Source: Allokutzneria sp. A3M-2-11 16
GTDB taxonomy: Bacteria > Actinomycetota > Actinomycetes > Mycobacteriales > Pseudonocardiaceae
Assembly: GCF_024213555.1 (NCBI RefSeq)
Contig: NZ_JANAVO010000001.1
Coordinates: 558,001 to 622,000 of the forward strand
Length of the DNA stretch: 64,000 bases
Reading direction: 5' to 3'
A program made the translations under genes and the position numbers. Below are positions 1-7,937 of this stretch, piece after piece. Every line of letters begins with the position of its first letter. The first letter of the stretch is position 1. The notes under the pieces were generated by a model. It ran no database searches. It was not told the DNA's origin and saw only the letters and a list, made by a program, of their open reading frames with translations.

Positions 1-1
1 G

Positions 2-550
2 CTGCTCACCGGCGGCTCGGACGTGCGGACGGTGCCCGCGCAGCTGCGCGACTGGCTGGGTTTCGGCCAGACCGCGGGCGTGCCGCACATGGTGATCCTG
101 GCGGCCGTGGTCGCGCTGCACGGCGCGTGGCTGCTGCGGACGACGAGGTTCGGCCGCAACAACTACGCGATCGGCTCCAACGCGGAGGCGGCGCGGCGCG
201 TGGGTATCAACGTGACCGGGCACCTGGTCGCGACCTACGCCTACGTCGGCGCGCTCGCCGGGCTCGCCGGGTTCATGTCGCTGGCCTACTTCGGCACGAC
301 CACGATCTCCGGTCACTCCACCGACAACCTGAACGCGATCGCCGCCGTGGTGATCGGCGGGACCAGCCTCTTCGGCGGGGTCGGGACGGTGCTCGGCTCG
401 GTGATCGGCGTGTTCATCCCGGCCGTGCTGACGAAGGGCTTCGTGGTGATCGGGGTGCAGCCGTACTGGCAGCCGATCGCGGTCAGCATCGTGCTCGTCG
501 CCGCCGTCTGGCTGGACCAGGTGCGGCGGAGAGCGCGCAACAGCAGGTAG
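2..550 (+). CDS. Sugar ABC transporter permease (RbsC/AraH type), 5'-truncated by the window edge
   Basis: C-terminal part (about 182 residues) of an inner-membrane permease for a ribose/monosaccharide-type ABC importer; the frame is open from base 2, so the start lies upstream. Several hydrophobic segments are visible, together with family motifs GSNAEAARRVGI and GGTSLFGGVGTVLG, typical of the cytoplasmic coupling region and a late transmembrane segment of RbsC/XylH/AraH-like permeases. A substrate-binding lipoprotein starts 34 bases after the stop, so the two form the distal end of an operon whose ATPase gene is probably just outside the window. The sugar cannot be named from sequence. Confidence 0.9.
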   Translation: MLTGGSDVRTVPAQLRDWLGFGQTAGVPHMVILAAVVALHGAWLLRTTRFGRNNYAIGSNAEAARRVGINVTGHLVATYAYVGALAGLAGFMSLAYFGTTTISGHSTDNLNAIAAVVIGGTSLFGGVGTVLGSVIGVFIPAVLTKGFVVIGVQPYWQPIAVSIVLVAAVWLDQVRRRARNSR

Positions 551-584
551 CAGCACAACGAAGTGCGAGAAGGTGGGACTCTCA

Positions 585-1574
585 ATGCCGCTCAACAAGA
601 ACGTGGTCCGGATCGGCGCCGCCGTCGCCGCGACCCTGGTGCTCGCCGCCTGCGGCGGGGGCAAGATCGGTGAGTCCGGTGGCGGTGGGACCGCGCCGAA
701 CAACAAGAAGCTGACGCTCATCACGGGCGTGAAGGCGGAGCCGTTCTACATCTCGATGCGCTGCGGCGCCGAGGCGGAGGCGAAGAAGTCCGGTTACGAG
801 CTCAGCACGCAGGAGCCGGACAAGTTCGAGGCCAGCCTCCAGTCGCCGATCGTCACCGGTGTGCTGTCCACCAAGCCCGCGGGCGTGCTCATCGCGCCGA
901 CGGACAACAAGGCCCTGGCCGCGCCGATGAAGCAGCTCACCGGCGCGGGCATCAGGGTCGTCGAGGTGGACACCGCGCTGGAGGACAGGTCCGTCGCGCA
1001 GTCCTCGATCTCCTCCAACAACGAGCAGGGTGGCCAGCTGGCCGCGCAGACCCTGGCCAAGCTCGTCGGCACCGGGACGGGTTCGGTCCTGGTGCTCAAC
1101 ACCAAGGCGGGCACCTCCACCACCGACGCCAGGGCGAAGGGCTTCGAGGCGGAGATCGCGAAGTACCCGAACCTGAAGTACCTGGGCCAGCAGTACACCG
1201 ACAACGAGCCCGCCATCGCCGCGCAGCGCGTCTCGGCGGCGCTGTCGGCGAACCCGGACCTGGTCGGCGTGTTCGCCACCAACCTCAACTCCGGTGAGGG
1301 CGCGGCGACCTCGCTGCGCAACGCGAACAAGCAGGGCGCGGTCAAGCTGGTCGGCTTCGACGCCAGCCCCAAGCAGGTCGACGACCTGCGAAACGGCGGC
1401 GTCCAGGCGCTCATCGCGCAGGACCCGGCGACGATCGGCACCAAGGGCGTCCAGCAGGCCATCGCGGCGATCGAGGGCAAGCCGGTCACCCGCGACATCG
1501 CCACCGACCTGGTCGCGCTGACCAAGGAGGACATGCAGTCGAAGTCCCAGTACTTCTACAAGCAGTCCTGCTGA
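585..1574 (+). CDS. Sugar ABC transporter substrate-binding lipoprotein
   Basis: Extracytoplasmic sugar-binding protein of 329 residues for the permease encoded just upstream. The N-terminus is a lipoprotein signal (VAATLVLAAC lipobox, Cys near residue 22) followed by a Gly/Ser linker. The rest is a periplasmic-binding-protein-like (Peripla_BP_4, RbsB type) fold, with the segments GVLIAPTDNKAL and LVGVFATNLNSGEGAA that line the hinge and ligand site in this family. I chose the ATG at 585 rather than the in-frame GTG at 573 because the Shine-Dalgarno GAGAAGG lies at 567-573, overlapping the GTG and well spaced for the ATG. Substrate unknown. Confidence 0.9.
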   Translation: MPLNKNVVRIGAAVAATLVLAACGGGKIGESGGGGTAPNNKKLTLITGVKAEPFYISMRCGAEAEAKKSGYELSTQEPDKFEASLQSPIVTGVLSTKPAGVLIAPTDNKALAAPMKQLTGAGIRVVEVDTALEDRSVAQSSISSNNEQGGQLAAQTLAKLVGTGTGSVLVLNTKAGTSTTDARAKGFEAEIAKYPNLKYLGQQYTDNEPAIAAQRVSAALSANPDLVGVFATNLNSGEGAATSLRNANKQGAVKLVGFDASPKQVDDLRNGGVQALIAQDPATIGTKGVQQAIAAIEGKPVTRDIATDLVALTKEDMQSKSQYFYKQSC

Positions 1575-1587
1575 CCCAGGTTCGGGC

Positions 1588-1665
1588 GTCTTCAAGTACC
1601 ACCAACCCCGCCCCGGACGGTCGCAAACCACAGCAAACCCCTGTGGTCGCGACCGCCCGGGGCGA
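1588..1665. repeat. Family 1 intergenic inverted repeat, left half (copy 1a)
   Basis: Begins with the family end sequence GTCTTCAAGTACC followed by ACCAACCCC. It contains an inner hairpin in which GGTCGCAAACCACAG faces CTGTGGTCGCGACC. The right-hand end (GTACTTGAAGAC) found in complete copies is missing. It lies just after the binding-protein stop and before the 3' end of the convergent PIN remnant, so it could also act as a bidirectional terminator. See the complete copies at 7821, 10788, 13915 and 63312. Confidence 0.8.
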
Positions 1666-1677
1666 GACCTTTCCCGG

Positions 1678-1989
1678 TCAGGGGAGCAGCGTGAACGCCG
1701 GAGCGTGCCGCGGCCGGACGACGTTGAAATGTCGGCGGTCCAGGGTCGCGATCGTGGTGGCGTCGAACCGCTCGGCCACCGCGATCACTGACGCGTCGGC
1801 TGTTCCGAGCGGGAGGTTCGAGTACTTCTCAACCAGGTCCGCCACGCGGTTCAGATCGTCCGACGTCAGCGAAACCAAGGTGTACAGCCCATCTGCGACG
1901 TCTCGCAGGAACCCCACTTCAGCCCGGACTCCTTCATCGCGACGAGTACCACGCGTGGACAGCATGCATACAGCTCCCCAAACCTCCAA
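1678..1989 (-). pseudogene. PIN-domain (VapC-like) toxin remnant lacking its N-terminal third
   Basis: The 103 residues match the C-terminal two thirds of a VapC-type PIN ribonuclease: helical middle with RAEVGFLRDVADG, acidic site LGTADASVIAVAE (Asp65) and strand ATLDRRHFNVVRPRH (Asp84). PIN toxins are about 130 residues and begin with a strand carrying the first catalytic Asp; that part is absent. The only available start is a TTG preceded directly by an in-frame TGA, and no antitoxin gene is next to it. A family 2 palindrome sits 30 bases upstream (2019-2067), where the missing 5' end should be. I read it as a decayed toxin gene, probably inactive. Confidence 0.7.
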
Positions 1990-2018
1990 CCCTCAACCTC
2001 TTCAGCGCGGACTGAGAG

Positions 2019-2067
2019 ACCCAATGCGGCTTTGGTTACGTCTGACGAAACGAATGCCACATTGGGT
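2019..2067. repeat. Family 2 palindromic repeat (copy 2a)
   Basis: A 49-base inverted repeat starting ACCCAATGCGGC and ending GCCACATTGGGT around a centre GTTACGTCTGACGAAAC. It shares sequence, not only structure, with copies at 17843 and 50964. The left arm has several changes from the other copies, so this is the most diverged one. It lies between the truncated PIN gene and the membrane-protein gene at 2121. Confidence 0.85.
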
Positions 2068-2120
2068 ACGCACCCCGCTGGGAGGGGAGCGGGGAGGATG
2101 GGGACGTCGCCGGGGGTTAC

Positions 2121-2996
2121 GTGGTGGCAGGAGTCGACTCGCTAACGAGTGATGCTCTTTCCACCGAAAAGGCGATCACGAGCACCGAACGGCTTACTAC
2201 GCTCGCCTGCGTGCACCGACTGCTGGCGGCGGCTGATGACGCAACGGGTGACTTAGTCGCCATTCTGGGTACGGCGACGGCCGCCGTGGCCGTGGCGATC
2301 ATCGGTTACGCGGTGTGGCGGGTGCGCCGCTCCGCGCTCGACGGCGGGGAGCGCTCGCTGCTCGACGGCATGCGGATGACCGCGCAGGCGCAGGACCTCA
2401 AGCAGAAGGCCAAGCGCAAGCAGCGGGAGCTGGCCGAGGACCCGCACGTCGACCAGGGCTGGCTCGGCCTGCTCGCGGACAAGGCCGAGGTCACCGCGAA
2501 GCAGGTCGACGAACACCTCCAGCGCCAGCACGCCGCCCTGACCAGGGCCCGCACCAGCTTCTGGGCCTCGACCCTGGCGGGCGCGGTCGGGCTGGTGCTC
2601 GTCTTCCTCGGCCTGTTCCTGGCCATCGACGACGTCCCCAACCAGGGGCTGGTCACCGCGCTGGCCGGCGCGGTCCCCTCGGTCTTCGCCGGGTTGCTGT
2701 ACGTGATCTCGGCGCTGGCCGCGCGAGAGGCGGCCGACCAGTTCGAGAAGCTGTGCGTGAACGTCCGCCGCACCGAGCTGATCCGCGAGACCCTGCGGCT
2801 GAGCACGCAGCTCGCCGACCCGTGGCGGCGCGAGCGGGTGCACGCGGTGGTCGCCTTGCAGACCGTGTTCCCCGACGCCTCGCCCGCCGAGGTGATCCGC
2901 CTCCTCGGCGAGCACCACGACGAGGCGCCCACTCCCCCGCCGCCGCGGCCCGAGCCGGAAGCCGAGACCTCGCTGGAGCTCTCCGACCGCGGATAG
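2121..2996 (+). CDS. Membrane protein with three predicted TM helices and a cytoplasmic helical domain
   Basis: No assigned function. In the 291-residue reading there is one TM helix near residues 45-66 (VAILGTATAAVAVAIIGYAV), a charged helical stretch (KQKAKRKQRELAEDP, about 95-145), and two closely spaced TM helices near 155-205. After these come a helical segment and a proline/glutamate-rich tail (PTPPPPRPEPEAE). The pattern of a helix ending in ARTSFWAS, then a two-TM hairpin, then a helix resembles the two-TM domain associated with TRADD-N-like modules in bacterial signalling proteins; this is resemblance only. The start is uncertain: GTG 2121 has GGGGG 4 bases upstream, while GTG 2211 lies 7 bases after a TACGCT hexamer and could be leaderless. 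Confidence 0.6.
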   Translation: MVAGVDSLTSDALSTEKAITSTERLTTLACVHRLLAAADDATGDLVAILGTATAAVAVAIIGYAVWRVRRSALDGGERSLLDGMRMTAQAQDLKQKAKRKQRELAEDPHVDQGWLGLLADKAEVTAKQVDEHLQRQHAALTRARTSFWASTLAGAVGLVLVFLGLFLAIDDVPNQGLVTALAGAVPSVFAGLLYVISALAAREAADQFEKLCVNVRRTELIRETLRLSTQLADPWRRERVHAVVALQTVFPDASPAEVIRLLGEHHDEAPTPPPPRPEPEAETSLELSDRG

Positions 2997-3008
2997 TCCA
3001 CAGTGGAC
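2996..3008. repeat. GTCCAC(W)GTGGAC palindrome, intergenic copy
   Basis: GTCCACAGTGGAC, overlapping the last base of the stop codon of the membrane-protein gene. Other perfect copies: 37003-37015, 58746-58758, 61725-61737, 63737-63749. One-mismatch copies: 41136, 52102 and 60663. All copies other than this one are inside genes. Confidence 0.8.
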
Positions 3009-3110
3009 GGCCATTGAGGTGGCCAAACGTCTGCCCTTTGGGACGTATTCTTTCACCGCCGCCGTCCATACGCTCACCTGCGATCACTCGGTCCCAGGGG
3101 AGTTCCAAGC

Positions 3111-6100
3111 ATGCGAAGAACGCGGTTTTTGCAAGGCGCCGTGGCGTTGAGCCTGTCGGCGAGCCTGTTGGCCACCTCCGTGCAGCCAGTGCACGCGGCG
3201 GCCCCCGTAGCCATCGACCAGACGCGATTGTCCGACGCGCTGTTCGGCGCCGCCGTGCGCGTCAAGGACCCGGGCGTCGACTACGACAAACGCGTCGTGC
3301 TCAGCGCCGAGCTCCTGGACTGGCGGGCGAAGAACCCGAACGCCTCGGCCGACGCGGTCGCCGCGCACGTGACCGGAGTGGAGAAGGTGGTCACCGCCGG
3401 GTTCTCCGCAGCCGACGCGCGACGCTCCACCGGCGAGGTGCTCGGCAAGCTCATCCAGCTCGTCTACGGCGCCCCGGGCGTCGAGGCGGGCGGCACCGAG
3501 ATGGGCAAGCTGCTGGCCTCGATCGCGGTGCGCGACATGGCGCCGGACGTGGTGCCGCTGGACGTCACCCGACGGCTCTCCGGCGCCCAGCAGCTGTTCT
3601 CGGTGGACGTCTCCTACGGCCACGCGCAGACCGGGCTGTGGACCGCGGTGCGCAACCGGGCCGCGATCGACGCGACGATCGCCGCCGCGTGGAAGGGCGA
3701 GTTCGGCAAGCCCACCACCGAGCAGCCGAACGGGCTCGACCCCAAGTGGGGCTTCGACGACCTGAAGAAGATCGCCAAGCTCAAGGACCTTGTCGACGTC
3801 GACAAGCTGGTCGCGGCGAGCAAGCTCGGCACCAAGGAGCTGATGGCCGAGATCGGCACGCAGTTCACCGCGCTGCGCTTCAAGCTCAACGAGGCCAACG
3901 GCAAACCCACCGAGCTGGGCAAGACGCTGGAGGAGCTGCTGCGCAAGGCCGGGGTGCCGGACCGGCCCAACAGCGGGGCCAGCGAGGCGGAGATCGCCAA
4001 GGCCTTCGAGCTGGAGAAGAAGCGCCGCGAGGTGATCGACCAGGTCAAGGGCGCGCTCGACGTGGTGGTGAGCCTGGTCGGCATGGTGGACAAGAACGTC
4101 GCCAAGTACCTGACGACGTTCGTCGCCGCCGCCTACCAGGTGGCCACCGCGGTCAGCACGCTGATCACCGCCGCGTCCACGCTGGCCACCAGCACCGCCA
4201 TCGGCAGCACCCTGGGCGCGTACGGCGCCATCGCCGGGGCCGCGGTCGGGATCATCATGGCGGCGGTGCAGCTCTTCGGCGGGCTGCTCGGCGGCGGTCC
4301 CTCGGTGGAGGAGCAGCTGGCCAAGGCCGTGATCGACGAGATCCGCGCGGGCTTCAAGCAGACCAACGACAACCTGAAGATCGTCGCGGAGCGGATGGAC
4401 TCGCGGTTCGACCGCATCGACGCCGCGCTCAACACGATCTACAAGGACATGATGAAGGGCTTCGGCGTCGTGGTGGAGCTGCTCCAGCACGCCAACGCGA
4501 AGCTGGACACCATCCACGACCAGCTGCTGGTGCTCGCCTCCCGCGCGCAGCAGTTCAACCAGCAGCTCAACCAGCGGCTCTCGGAGATCGCGGGCGAGCC
4601 GTTCCTGTCCACCGCCTACACCTTCGTGGACTACGCGGCGAAGAAGCACACGCCGATCCCGTCGTACAACACCGGCGACGGCAGCTACATCACCGCCGTG
4701 GACCGCTTCGGTTTCACCGGCTCGACCACCGCGCGCGGCCCGAACTTCGCGTACGGCGGAGCGGGCGGTGACGCGCCGGACGTCGCGCTGGGCGCCAACG
4801 GCTCGGCCGGGGCGATCAGCTACCTGGCCAAGCGCGCCGCCTACTACGACATGCCCATCTCCACGCCGGAGCGGCCGGTGGCCAACGCCGACCTGTGGGC
4901 CGAGGCAGCCAGGGCCTACACGCTGGTGGCGTTGCAGAACCCGGCGTTCGCCAAGCAGGAGATCGGCGCGGGACAGGTCAGCGCCAACGCCTCGGTGCTG
5001 ATCGACGAGGGCAAGCGCATCCTCGCCGAGGCGCAGAAGTTCAGCGCTCCCAACGCTTCGGGCCCGGCGACCAACCCGCTGTTCGGCAAGCTGCTCAGCG
5101 AGAACACCCGGCTGACCGCGGAGCTGGTCAACAGCTTCAAGGACCTGGAGCGGGACCCGTGGGTGATGGACCCGAACCGCCCGTTCAACCTGTTCGGCCC
5201 CAACGGCTTCGACGTGGACGTCAACCGGATGGCGGTCGATCCCGCCAATCCCCATTCGAAGCTGCACGGCGTGCCCGACCAGATCGGCCGGTGCGGTGAC
5301 GGCTGGTACCAGCTGCCGCTGCCCGGATTCCTCAACGGGCGGAACCTGCCGAGGTCGGTGCTCTTCGGGATGTACGTGGAGCCGGGCCGCTTCAAGTCCG
5401 CCGGTGCGTGCTGGCTGAACCCGACGCTGTCCGCGCCGCAGACCTCCAGCCACAAGTCGGGTACCCGCAAGGTGTGCGAGCAGCCGCCGGGTGGCGGCAG
5501 GCCGATCTGCGAGATCATCGACGTCTACACCAACAACCGCTTCGCGACGGTGGAGGCGGAGTTCGAGGAGTTCGCCGAGATCCCCGGCCGGGGCAGGGTT
5601 CTCGCCCGCAGGTCCAAGGGGGCGGGCCACATCGCGCTGTGCACCTGGAAGTCCGACAACGGCCCGAGCCACGCCGTCCCGGGGAGCTGCGCGCAGCTCA
5701 ACCCCAGTCCGGAGGCCAACATGGCCGGACGGGTCTTCGGCCAGAAGGCCGTGCTGATGACGTTCCCGACCCTCGGGAACATCGAGGCGGGCTCGGTGGC
5801 CCTGGAGCGGCGGGGCCGCTACGCGGAGCTGGTGGCGGGCAAGCTGGAGCGCAAGGAGCTGCCGAAGGCCCAGCCGCTTGAGGACAACCTGCGGCTGCTG
5901 CGCGCCTACACCGACCTGGGCCTGCCGAGGGCCAAGTTCGGCGACGACACGCTGCACTCCTTGGTCTACGGGGAGAACTCGCTGCCCGCCGAGCCGTCGG
6001 TGATCGCCGCGGCCTACCTCCAGGCGTCGCGGGAGATGAAGCCGGGCGAGCCGTGGAACAGCCGTTCCGCGCAGGCCCTGCGACTGGTCGAGTCGGACAC

Positions 6101-6317
6101 CGGCATCTGCGCGCCCGGTCCCGGCGTGCAGACGGAGGACCTGATCGCCAACTGCGTCGTGCAGACGGCGGCGCAACGGAAGGACCGCCTCGCCGGGCGG
6201 CTGGAGCTGCACTTCCAGCAGATCAGGAAGAACGAGGTGAAGCAGACGCTGCCGATGGTCGAGGAAGCGCTGCGCAACCTCGAACTGACCGGCGTTCACC
6301 TGCGCGCACGCGGGTGA
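3111..6317 (+). CDS. Very large secreted protein of unknown function, helical with a hydrophobic central hairpin
   Basis: 1068 residues, exported: residues 1-29 form a signal peptide (ALSLSASLLATSVQPVHA, cleavage before AAPVA). Residues about 40-340 are mostly charged helix. Residues about 342-395 form a long hydrophobic Ala/Gly-rich stretch (AYGAIAGAAVGIIMAAVQLF) followed by coiled-coil-like heptads to about 500 (MDSRFDRIDAALNTIYKDMM). The C-terminal half (about 700-1000) has paired cysteines and Trp/Tyr-rich segments such as CGDGWYQLPLPGF, as in a disulfide-bonded extracellular domain. The arrangement of long amphipathic helices around one hydrophobic hairpin recalls alpha-helical pore-forming proteins, but no family is recognised. 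Start supported by GGGGAG about 9 bases upstream. It is monocistronic and convergent with the next gene. Confidence 0.85.
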   Translation: MRRTRFLQGAVALSLSASLLATSVQPVHAAAPVAIDQTRLSDALFGAAVRVKDPGVDYDKRVVLSAELLDWRAKNPNASADAVAAHVTGVEKVVTAGFSAADARRSTGEVLGKLIQLVYGAPGVEAGGTEMGKLLASIAVRDMAPDVVPLDVTRRLSGAQQLFSVDVSYGHAQTGLWTAVRNRAAIDATIAAAWKGEFGKPTTEQPNGLDPKWGFDDLKKIAKLKDLVDVDKLVAASKLGTKELMAEIGTQFTALRFKLNEANGKPTELGKTLEELLRKAGVPDRPNSGASEAEIAKAFELEKKRREVIDQVKGALDVVVSLVGMVDKNVAKYLTTFVAAAYQVATAVSTLITAASTLATSTAIGSTLGAYGAIAGAAVGIIMAAVQLFGGLLGGGPSVEEQLAKAVIDEIRAGFKQTNDNLKIVAERMDSRFDRIDAALNTIYKDMMKGFGVVVELLQHANAKLDTIHDQLLVLASRAQQFNQQLNQRLSEIAGEPFLSTAYTFVDYAAKKHTPIPSYNTGDGSYITAVDRFGFTGSTTARGPNFAYGGAGGDAPDVALGANGSAGAISYLAKRAAYYDMPISTPERPVANADLWAEAARAYTLVALQNPAFAKQEIGAGQVSANASVLIDEGKRILAEAQKFSAPNASGPATNPLFGKLLSENTRLTAELVNSFKDLERDPWVMDPNRPFNLFGPNGFDVDVNRMAVDPANPHSKLHGVPDQIGRCGDGWYQLPLPGFLNGRNLPRSVLFGMYVEPGRFKSAGACWLNPTLSAPQTSSHKSGTRKVCEQPPGGGRPICEIIDVYTNNRFATVEAEFEEFAEIPGRGRVLARRSKGAGHIALCTWKSDNGPSHAVPGSCAQLNPSPEANMAGRVFGQKAVLMTFPTLGNIEAGSVALERRGRYAELVAGKLERKELPKAQPLEDNLRLLRAYTDLGLPRAKFGDDTLHSLVYGENSLPAEPSVIAAAYLQASREMKPGEPWNSRSAQALRLVESDTGICAPGPGVQTEDLIANCVVQTAAQRKDRLAGRLELHFQQIRKNEVKQTLPMVEEALRNLELTGVHLRARG

Positions 6318-6377
6318 TCCAGTCGGCCGCGCCGGTGCTCCCGCTCCCGGCGCGGCCGACCCCGGTCACTGGCGCTG

Positions 6378-7625
6378 TCACTGACGGAACTGCACGCTCA
6401 GGACCGGGTTGTTCTCGAAGCGCTTCCAGTGGAGGTTGTCCGCCTCGTCCGCCGCGCGCAGGCCGACCGTGACCGCGGGCAGCCCCTGCACAGCGGCCTC
6501 CTTGATCAGCGGGGTCACGTCGAAGGTGACCGGGCCCGCGGGACACGTGGCGTTGTAGCCCTTCGCAACCGACAACGTCGAGAGCTTGGCCAGCCACTCC
6601 GGCTGCTTCTCCCAGGTCGTGGCCTTGTCGACCGGCCCGGTGCGCCACAGCTCGACCGGCTTGGGAGCGCACGACCACGACCAGTTCTCCATGCCGGTGA
6701 CCGAGGCGGAGTCGATCTCCCGCCCGGCGAGGCCCCTGGTGTCGAAGACGAAGAACGACCGCAACCGGTGTTCGCCCGCGTCGTAGGTGCCCACCTTCGC
6801 CGGGCCCGCCGAGTTCCAGTACGACACCTTCGCGAAGCCCGAGTCGACCATCGTCCAGTTCGGCTTCTCGCCGGTGAAGGACAGCTCGACCGCGACGGGC
6901 CCCTCCGGAAGGGGCACCTCCACGGCTCCCGGTGTCACGACGTAGCGACCCGGCCGTTGCGCGGCATCGCCGCCCCGGGGCACCCCCACCATCGGCGCAC
7001 CGGCCGCGAACAGCGCTTGCCCCGCGCCGTCCACGAACTCCAGTCCGCCGTCCCGATCACGGACCGCTACGCCCGCGGTGTCCAGCGCGAAGCGCAGTGG
7101 ACCCGCCGACGCCGCCTCGACCGTCATTCGCACTCCACTGGCGTGGACGCGAGCGATCACGTCCACGCCCGGTGCGGCCTGCCGGTAGCGGGCCGTGTTC
7201 CCGTCCAGCTCCGGCTTCGGCAACGAGCTGGGCCAGCGCACCGCGACGCCGCGATCGGCGTCGCCCAGCCGCAGCAACGGCTGGGCTCCGCCGCCGGAGA
7301 GCCGGATCTCGGTCACCGTCGCGCCGGGCGCTGCACCGTCCTTGGCCAGGCGCAGCGTCGTGTCGACCGGGACCCAGCCCGCCGGGGTGCGCACGCGCTC
7401 CGGGTGCACGGATCGGGTGGTGGTGAGGGTGCCGCCGGGTTCGGCGACGGTGCGGGTACGGGAGTCCGCGGCCTCGGCCAGCTCGACCGGCTGCCCCGAT
7501 CGCCGTGCCTCCATCAGCGCCGTCCGCTCCGCGGCGCTGGTGTCGGCGGCCGCGGCGGGTGTGCACGCACACACCAGCACAGCGGTCGCGATCGCCAGGA
7601 AACCCTTGCCCCGCAACACAGTCAT
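6378..7625 (-). CDS. Secreted protein with DNRLRE-like C-terminal domain
   Basis: 415 residues with an N-terminal signal (GFLAIATAVLVCACTPAAAA; a weak lipobox-like VCAC is present, but plain signal-peptidase cleavage is also possible). The first 230 residues match the N-terminal beta-rich region seen upstream of LamG, RHS or DNRLRE modules in actinomycete surface proteins (RTPAGWVPVDTTLR, APGVDVIARV). Residues about 265-415 are DNRLRE-like, ending HWKRFENNPVLSVQFRQ. Longer relatives carry LamG or YD repeats after this point; here the protein simply ends, so it may be a short natural version or a truncated one. Likely extracellular; no enzymatic motif seen. Confidence 0.75.
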   Translation of the reverse strand: MTVLRGKGFLAIATAVLVCACTPAAAADTSAAERTALMEARRSGQPVELAEAADSRTRTVAEPGGTLTTTRSVHPERVRTPAGWVPVDTTLRLAKDGAAPGATVTEIRLSGGGAQPLLRLGDADRGVAVRWPSSLPKPELDGNTARYRQAAPGVDVIARVHASGVRMTVEAASAGPLRFALDTAGVAVRDRDGGLEFVDGAGQALFAAGAPMVGVPRGGDAAQRPGRYVVTPGAVEVPLPEGPVAVELSFTGEKPNWTMVDSGFAKVSYWNSAGPAKVGTYDAGEHRLRSFFVFDTRGLAGREIDSASVTGMENWSWSCAPKPVELWRTGPVDKATTWEKQPEWLAKLSTLSVAKGYNATCPAGPVTFDVTPLIKEAAVQGLPAVTVGLRAADEADNLHWKRFENNPVLSVQFRQ

Positions 7626-7820
7626 CCGGTGATTCCGTCCAGGTCGGAAATATGACCACCACAGAACCTAACGACGGACGCGCGTCAAGGGTTAGTACCC
7701 GATATGGCGTAACCGGCCTTGGGCAAATGCCAAGCTCGCCACTGCGAATCGCTTTCGGGACTCCACGCACGAGGTCCCCGCTCCGGTGCGGCGGAACCGC
7801 GCGCATCCGCAGGTTCGGCG
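7626..7820. other. Non-coding upstream region of the secreted DNRLRE-like gene
   Basis: Together with the adjoining family 1 repeat this makes a 312-base gene-free stretch. It is locally less GC-rich than its surroundings. It contains a small inverted repeat around 7730 (CTTGG...CCAAG) and, on the minus strand near 7685, a TTGACG hexamer without a convincing partner -10. It presumably holds the promoter of the gene ending at 7625. No ORF is supported. Confidence 0.4.
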
Positions 7821-7928
7821 GTCTTCAAGTACCCCGAACCCCTTCCCGCGCGACCGTCAACCCCGGCGAACCCGAGGGTTGGGTGCGGTTAGCGACCTTG
7901 AGCGGCGGGGTTTGTAGGACTTGAAGAC
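7821..7928. repeat. Family 1 intergenic inverted repeat, complete (copy 1b)
   Basis: Starts GTCTTCAAGTACCCCGAACCCC and ends GGACTTGAAGAC, giving terminal inverted repeats of about 10-12 bases. The interior carries CGAACCCGAGGGTTGGG and a GGTTAGCGACC segment typical of the right half. It lies 9 bases beyond the meaB stop, where a terminator for meaB would be expected. Confidence 0.85.
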
Positions 7929-7937
7929 TGCGTAACC

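Noticed and set aside
3084-6299. 1071-codon open frame antisense to the large secreted protein
   Set aside because: Arg/His/Gly/Leu-rich composition typical of the complement of high-GC coding DNA; no start signal or domain, while the plus-strand frame has a signal peptide and ribosome site.
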